Below are positions 60,337 through 64,000 of a stretch of DNA of 64,000 bases, piece by piece. Both the position numbers and the translations under genes were made by a program. The notes beneath the pieces were generated by a model that worked only from the letters and a program-made list of their open reading frames with translations, did no database searches and was not told where the DNA came from. Origin of the DNA: Norana najaformis (Eukaryota; Annelida; Clitellata; Crassiclitellata; Hormogastridae); the NCBI GenBank assembly GCA_964023275.1, contig OZ029916.1, positions 42,630,896 to 42,694,895 on the forward strand, in the 5' to 3' direction. Positions within the stretch are counted from its first letter, which is position 1. Each line of letters begins with the position of its first letter.

Positions 60337-62838
60337 TCACTTTCTCACGGCAGCCTGGTCAAACCCTGCCTTATGATGCTGCAAGCCAATTGAATCCAGG
60401 AATGAGTTGAGGGCTCCAACATACTGGACAGGGTGGTGCAGGAAATGGCTGACGTGAGGAGTGTTGTCCCAACACCTGAAACAGCAAACACTTCGACAAT
60501 TCACACCAGACAATTATTAAACATAATCTACAAGATTCACAGACAATTATTAAACATAATCTACAAGATTCACAGACAATTAAACATCTATAAGACTCAT
60601 ATGTTGGAAGTATTAATCATATTAGATTAATACACCAGAAAACTCAAACATCTTCTACAAGATTCACACTCTGGAATTATGATTAACTATGATTATGGCT
60701 ATAATTATGATTAAGATTAACACAGGAGAAATATTAAACATCTATACACTTTCTACCTGAAGAATTCAAAATTTGCAGAATTCATGAACAAAATTTTAAA
60801 CACTTCTACGACTGCTTTCTGAAAATTAAGCATGAGAACTCAAATACTTACTTATTTACTCAGATTGCACTTGAAACGTTGAATAAAAAATCCTTCAAAT
60901 TCCAACAACATTTCATCGTAGATGAACATTATAACACCATTTAGACTAGAACAGAGAGCACTTCTGATCAGTTTCTGTTGAAGCAACGCTATACAGATTT
61001 CTCATTACAATTACAAAATTACAATTATGATTTGGTAGCCATAGCAACGACGACCCACCTTGAGGTGACTGGAATGCCATGCCTGCTCCAGTTTCTCATC
61101 ACGGCCTCGATTGGCCCAGGTGTTCCTATTGGATCACTTCTGGAATAGAAGACCAGCGATGGACTGCGCAGGGGATTCAGATGGAACATTTCAGATGATC
61201 GCTTGTAATGCTGTGTCACCTGATTTTTGAAAATCTTCAAGTACCCTTCCAGGGATGCCTTTATTGTCTTTTGTAAGAGGGGGTTTGCCGTCACAGCCAG
61301 CCCGACGCCCCGCGGAATACCCTCAAAGTCTACAGGGCTGTCAAAGATCTGGCCGCGCACACGGCTGCTCATAGCATGGAACCTGCCCGGATCAGACATG
61401 AATTTGACGATAGTCTCGCCATAAAGGTAACCACCAACAGAAAAGCCGTGAACAAGTATTGGCTGATGACTGCGACGGGAATCCATGATGAAATCTGCTA
61501 CCTGTCCGACGACTTTCTGTGCCTGTTGAGGAAACAGCAGTTGAACTGGCTCCACTTTGATGTGCAATACGTCAAAACCTTTTCCTGTAAAGTACAATTA
61601 TACTACATATGGCAATGCTATGATAATAACAACAACAACACTTATACCGGAATTGTACAACTATCTACTGGGTGCACAACAGTCTAAGGGTTAGCGAGCC
61701 TGGCCGTCAATCAGTCGGGCAGAAATTTGTTTTGAGATTTCAGGTTCATTTTCGCTCCTGAGTCGACTCGGCTAAAATGAGTACAATGACCATACACTGT
61801 CAATGGGAAGATCAGGTGGGGAGGAAGAGAATTGGCCACCTGCCCTCATCTACCAAGGCTAAGAAAAATGAAGTCGCTAACACTTCATACCCATGGCTGC
61901 CTCAGGGTCTAGCTAAAGGGACTGCCCTTCTTTCTCTTCATCTTCTTCTATACTGGTAGTAACAACAACAGCAGCAGCAGCAGCACAACAACAACAACAA
62001 TAAAGATGATATATAGAGTGCCGTAGTACAGTCAAGGCAATGACGTCAATCATCTTCAATATGATGGCACAGTCAAATAAATGATATATAGAAACAGCAG
62101 ACAATACACTGTAATAACTGCACTTGCTTTGGCTATACATATTGGCCCGCCTAAACTTGGAACAATACAGAAACACAGAATGCACAGCGACTAACACGTC
62201 GGCTTTAAAGTTTGCAGCATGGGTTCGAATTGCAGGCCTGTTGTATAAAAGCAACACAGATCAAATAAGAACTTTTTTGCAACTGCTTTCACGACCCCTA
62301 GGGAATGAGAGAAACAGAGAATTTTAAACATGCAAGAGTGGGCAGCTGGAGCAGAAGAGACTGGGAGAAGGGAGGGAGAGGTTGGGAAGGTGATTGGGAA
62401 GAGGGAGAGGTAGGAGGAGAAATTGGGAAGGGGAGATTTGGAGAGCCACCACCCACCTCCCCATCCATCTTACTCTATCCTGCTACCTACTTCTTCATGG
62501 CCGAGTGCAAAGAATTTAAACTGTTATAAACATGATTGTGCCAGCATTACGAGTTGCCTTTTCTAAATGTACTAAATTAACTGAAAATCACATATGTGTC
62601 TAAGCCTCTTATTTAATCAATTCTGAAGTTGAAGGACAAAGAGCTACAAACCCAAGTAGAAGTCTCCATATTTGTAGATGTGTTTGGCCTTTGCCACAAG
62701 CCAGCCATAGATGAGGACAATCGGCCGATTGCTGGCTTTCAAAGGACTTTCGGTTGCAGGACGAAATGAAAGGTTTTTGCTGATCGTCTCAGGTTTGCGT
62801 TCGGTTGATGCAGACGACATTTCACAGACAACGGCCAT
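60337..62838 (-). CDS. TMEM53: TMEM53-like protein (DUF829 alpha/beta-hydrolase family)
   Basis: Three exons on the minus strand: 62838-62652, 61584-61059 and 60475-60337 (stop TGA). Phases agree and total 852 nt, 283 aa; human TMEM53 is about 277 aa. ATG 62838 is preceded in frame by TAG nine bases upstream; Met7 is an alternative start. The protein keeps IVLIYGW, GFDVLHIK, QPILVHGFSVGG, GQIFDSP, LVFYSRSDPIG and TPHVSHF, the DUF829 landmarks. Ser111 in GFSVG, Asp213 in SRSDP and His245 in TPHVSH would form a hydrolase triad. Vertebrate TMEM53 is a nuclear-envelope protein with a role in limiting BMP-SMAD signalling; no enzymatic substrate is firmly known to me, and the location here is inferred. 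Hydrophobic segments are short and I cannot confirm a membrane span. It converges on the receptor gene. Confidence 0.9.
61585..62651. other. Intron 1 of the TMEM53-like gene
   Basis: A 1067-bp intron with a CAA/CAG trinucleotide stretch (61963-62002) and a GGGAGA-rich tract at 62340-62450. No coding similarity or named repeat family was recognised. Open frames across the G-rich tract are compositional. Confidence 0.6.
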
Positions 62839-62974
62839 CAACGACTAAGAAATGACGAATAAGTGACAGACTGACTAAACAGTGACAAACAGTCCTTGGA
62901 ACAGCTCAAATTCGAAAATCAACATGGTATCTGTGTTTCTTTTTTAGCACAAATACTACTAACTATGCGTGTGC

Positions 62975-63400
62975 ATGTGTGTGTGACATAATCATAGCAT
63001 AGATGCTGGTACTCAGTTTCTTCACCAGCATCCTGGCACCTAAAGTGGGAAGATAAGGTGGTGAGGAAGAGGGCAATGCAAAGCTGAGTATTGTCAGCAT
63101 ACTGCTGTAACTGGACTCCAAAGTGACTGACTATAAATAATAAGAGGCCAAAGACAGATTCCTCTGGGACACCAGCAATGCAGAGAGAGGGATCAGACCA
63201 GCGGTACCAACACCCACTTGCTGAAACTGACTGCAGAGGTAAGAAGCCAGCCACTTTAAAGCAGTCCCAGAGACAACACAGCTTTTGCGGTGTCTGAAAA
63301 GAAGTAATTGGGGGTCAACAGTGTCAAAAGCAGCATCAAGGTCAAGACATGCTGAGAGGCACGCCTTTCCAGTATCAGTAGATGAGAAGATTTTTGACTA
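62975..63400 (-). pseudogene. Decayed LINE reverse-transcriptase core
   Basis: Minus-strand pieces in more than one frame: CLDLDAAFDTVDPQLLLF, VSGTALKWLASYLCSQ, GVPEESVFGLLLFIV and QYADNTQLCIALF. These are the conserved blocks of a non-LTR reverse transcriptase (AAFDTVDH, GVPQGSVLGPLLF, YADD). The catalytic YADD appears as YADN, and frameshifts separate the blocks. This is a dead copy; it could belong to one of the families whose tails are seen elsewhere. Confidence 0.85.
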
Positions 63401-63410
63401 CAGTGAACCA

Positions 63411-63540
63411 AAGAACAATTCTAGAGGAGTAGAACGAAAGAACAATTCTAGAGGAGTAGAACGAAAGAACAATTCTAGAGGAGTAGAACGAAAGAACAAT
63501 TCTAGAGGAGTAGAACGAAAGGACAATTCTAGAGGAGTAG
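63411..63540. repeat. 27-bp minisatellite (about 5 copies)
   Basis: Units start AAGAACAATTCTAGAGGAGT at 63411 and recur every 27 bp to 63540, nearly identical. Because 27 is a multiple of 3, the array stays open in several frames and gives an artefactual KNNSRGVER repeat protein. It abuts the 5' side of the LINE remnant. Confidence 0.95.
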
Positions 63541-64000
63541 CCTTCATGATATGGTGATCGGCAAGGACTGATATTACAAGATATAATCATCTGAATAGAA
63601 TAAAGGCCAGAACTTGGACCACATATGTAGCAATGACACAGTGGAAACGGGGTAGTTACTTCCACGATGTACGAAGCAGATTGGTGGTTGATTGGTTTAT
63701 GGTACATGGTAGCTGACTGATTAGTGCTCGGCTTGTAACACAGAGTAAAGGTTCAATCCTCCCCTCACACGGTTACTGTGTTGGGACTCTCAGGAAGTCC
63801 TTCACTCACAAATGCTCTGTGTCATCAATGTTCAGTCAAATGGTCATGCTGAGCAAGCCTGTGACAGCTCAGGCTGTAAAGGCCATAAAAATAAAATGCA
63901 CAAATAAACCTAAAATAAAACAGATGCTTGCAGCAGTTAGCTTTTGCGTGCCTGAAGTAGTTTTATAGAAGTAATTTCTGCGGATATAATGAGATTTCCT

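Larger units (their letters stand above)
62839..64000. other. 5' flank of the TMEM53-like gene with LINE debris
   Basis: The right end of the window. It contains the reverse-transcriptase remnant (62975-63400), the 27-bp array (63411-63540) and otherwise unremarkable AT-rich DNA. No promoter element stood out. Confidence 0.5.

Noticed and set aside
63285..63557. 90-codon frame with a repeated NNSRGVERK peptide
   Set aside because: Produced by the 27-bp minisatellite. The underlying LINE coding sense is on the other strand.

Overview
This is a 64 kb piece of an AT-rich nuclear genome from an invertebrate animal. Short exons are bounded by GT/AG introns, and the proteins are clear animal orthologues. 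The surrounding DNA is full of LINE 3' ends, tRNA-headed SINEs, minisatellites and microsatellites. The phylum cannot be fixed from the sequence alone. I see no prokaryotic-type genes, no CRISPR array and no free-standing tRNA or rRNA gene.

Layout. (1) 552-12545, minus strand: the 5' part of a C2CD5 (C2 domain-containing protein 5) gene, ten coding exons seen, running off the left edge. One short exon between 661 and 2272 was not located. (2) 12546-22983: intergenic, with a LINE reverse-transcriptase fragment at 15391-16141. (3) 22984-31755, minus strand: a complete CNOT6/CNOT6L (CCR4) deadenylase gene. Ten coding exons sum to exactly 1701 nt (566 aa plus stop), with a likely CCAAT-rich promoter near 32.45-32.56 kb. 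(4) 31756-39999: intergenic, rich in minisatellites and LINE tails. (5) 40000-55825, plus strand: a type I membrane receptor of the LDL-receptor-related class with three YWTD propellers, two EGF modules, one membrane span and a basic cytoplasmic tail. Eighteen coding exons sum to 3441 nt; the signal-peptide exon was not found. (6) 55826-60336: convergent 3' flanks with a 58-bp x 12 minisatellite. (7) 60337-62838, minus strand: a complete three-exon TMEM53/DUF829 gene (283 aa) with an alpha/beta-hydrolase triad. (8) 62839-64000: a decayed LINE reverse transcriptase beside a 27-bp tandem array.

The genes have unrelated jobs (vesicle/membrane C2 protein, mRNA deadenylation, surface receptor, nuclear-envelope hydrolase-like protein) and no operon-like logic links them. 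The most interesting signals lie in the repeats. At least five different LINE/SINE families end in the same short tail motif (GCGCTATAgAAAT-like, followed by ATTAC-type repeats). A 394-bp hAT-type MITE has a perfect 8-bp target duplication. A 400-bp LINE coding fragment is flanked by a perfect 20-bp direct repeat inside an older LINE copy.
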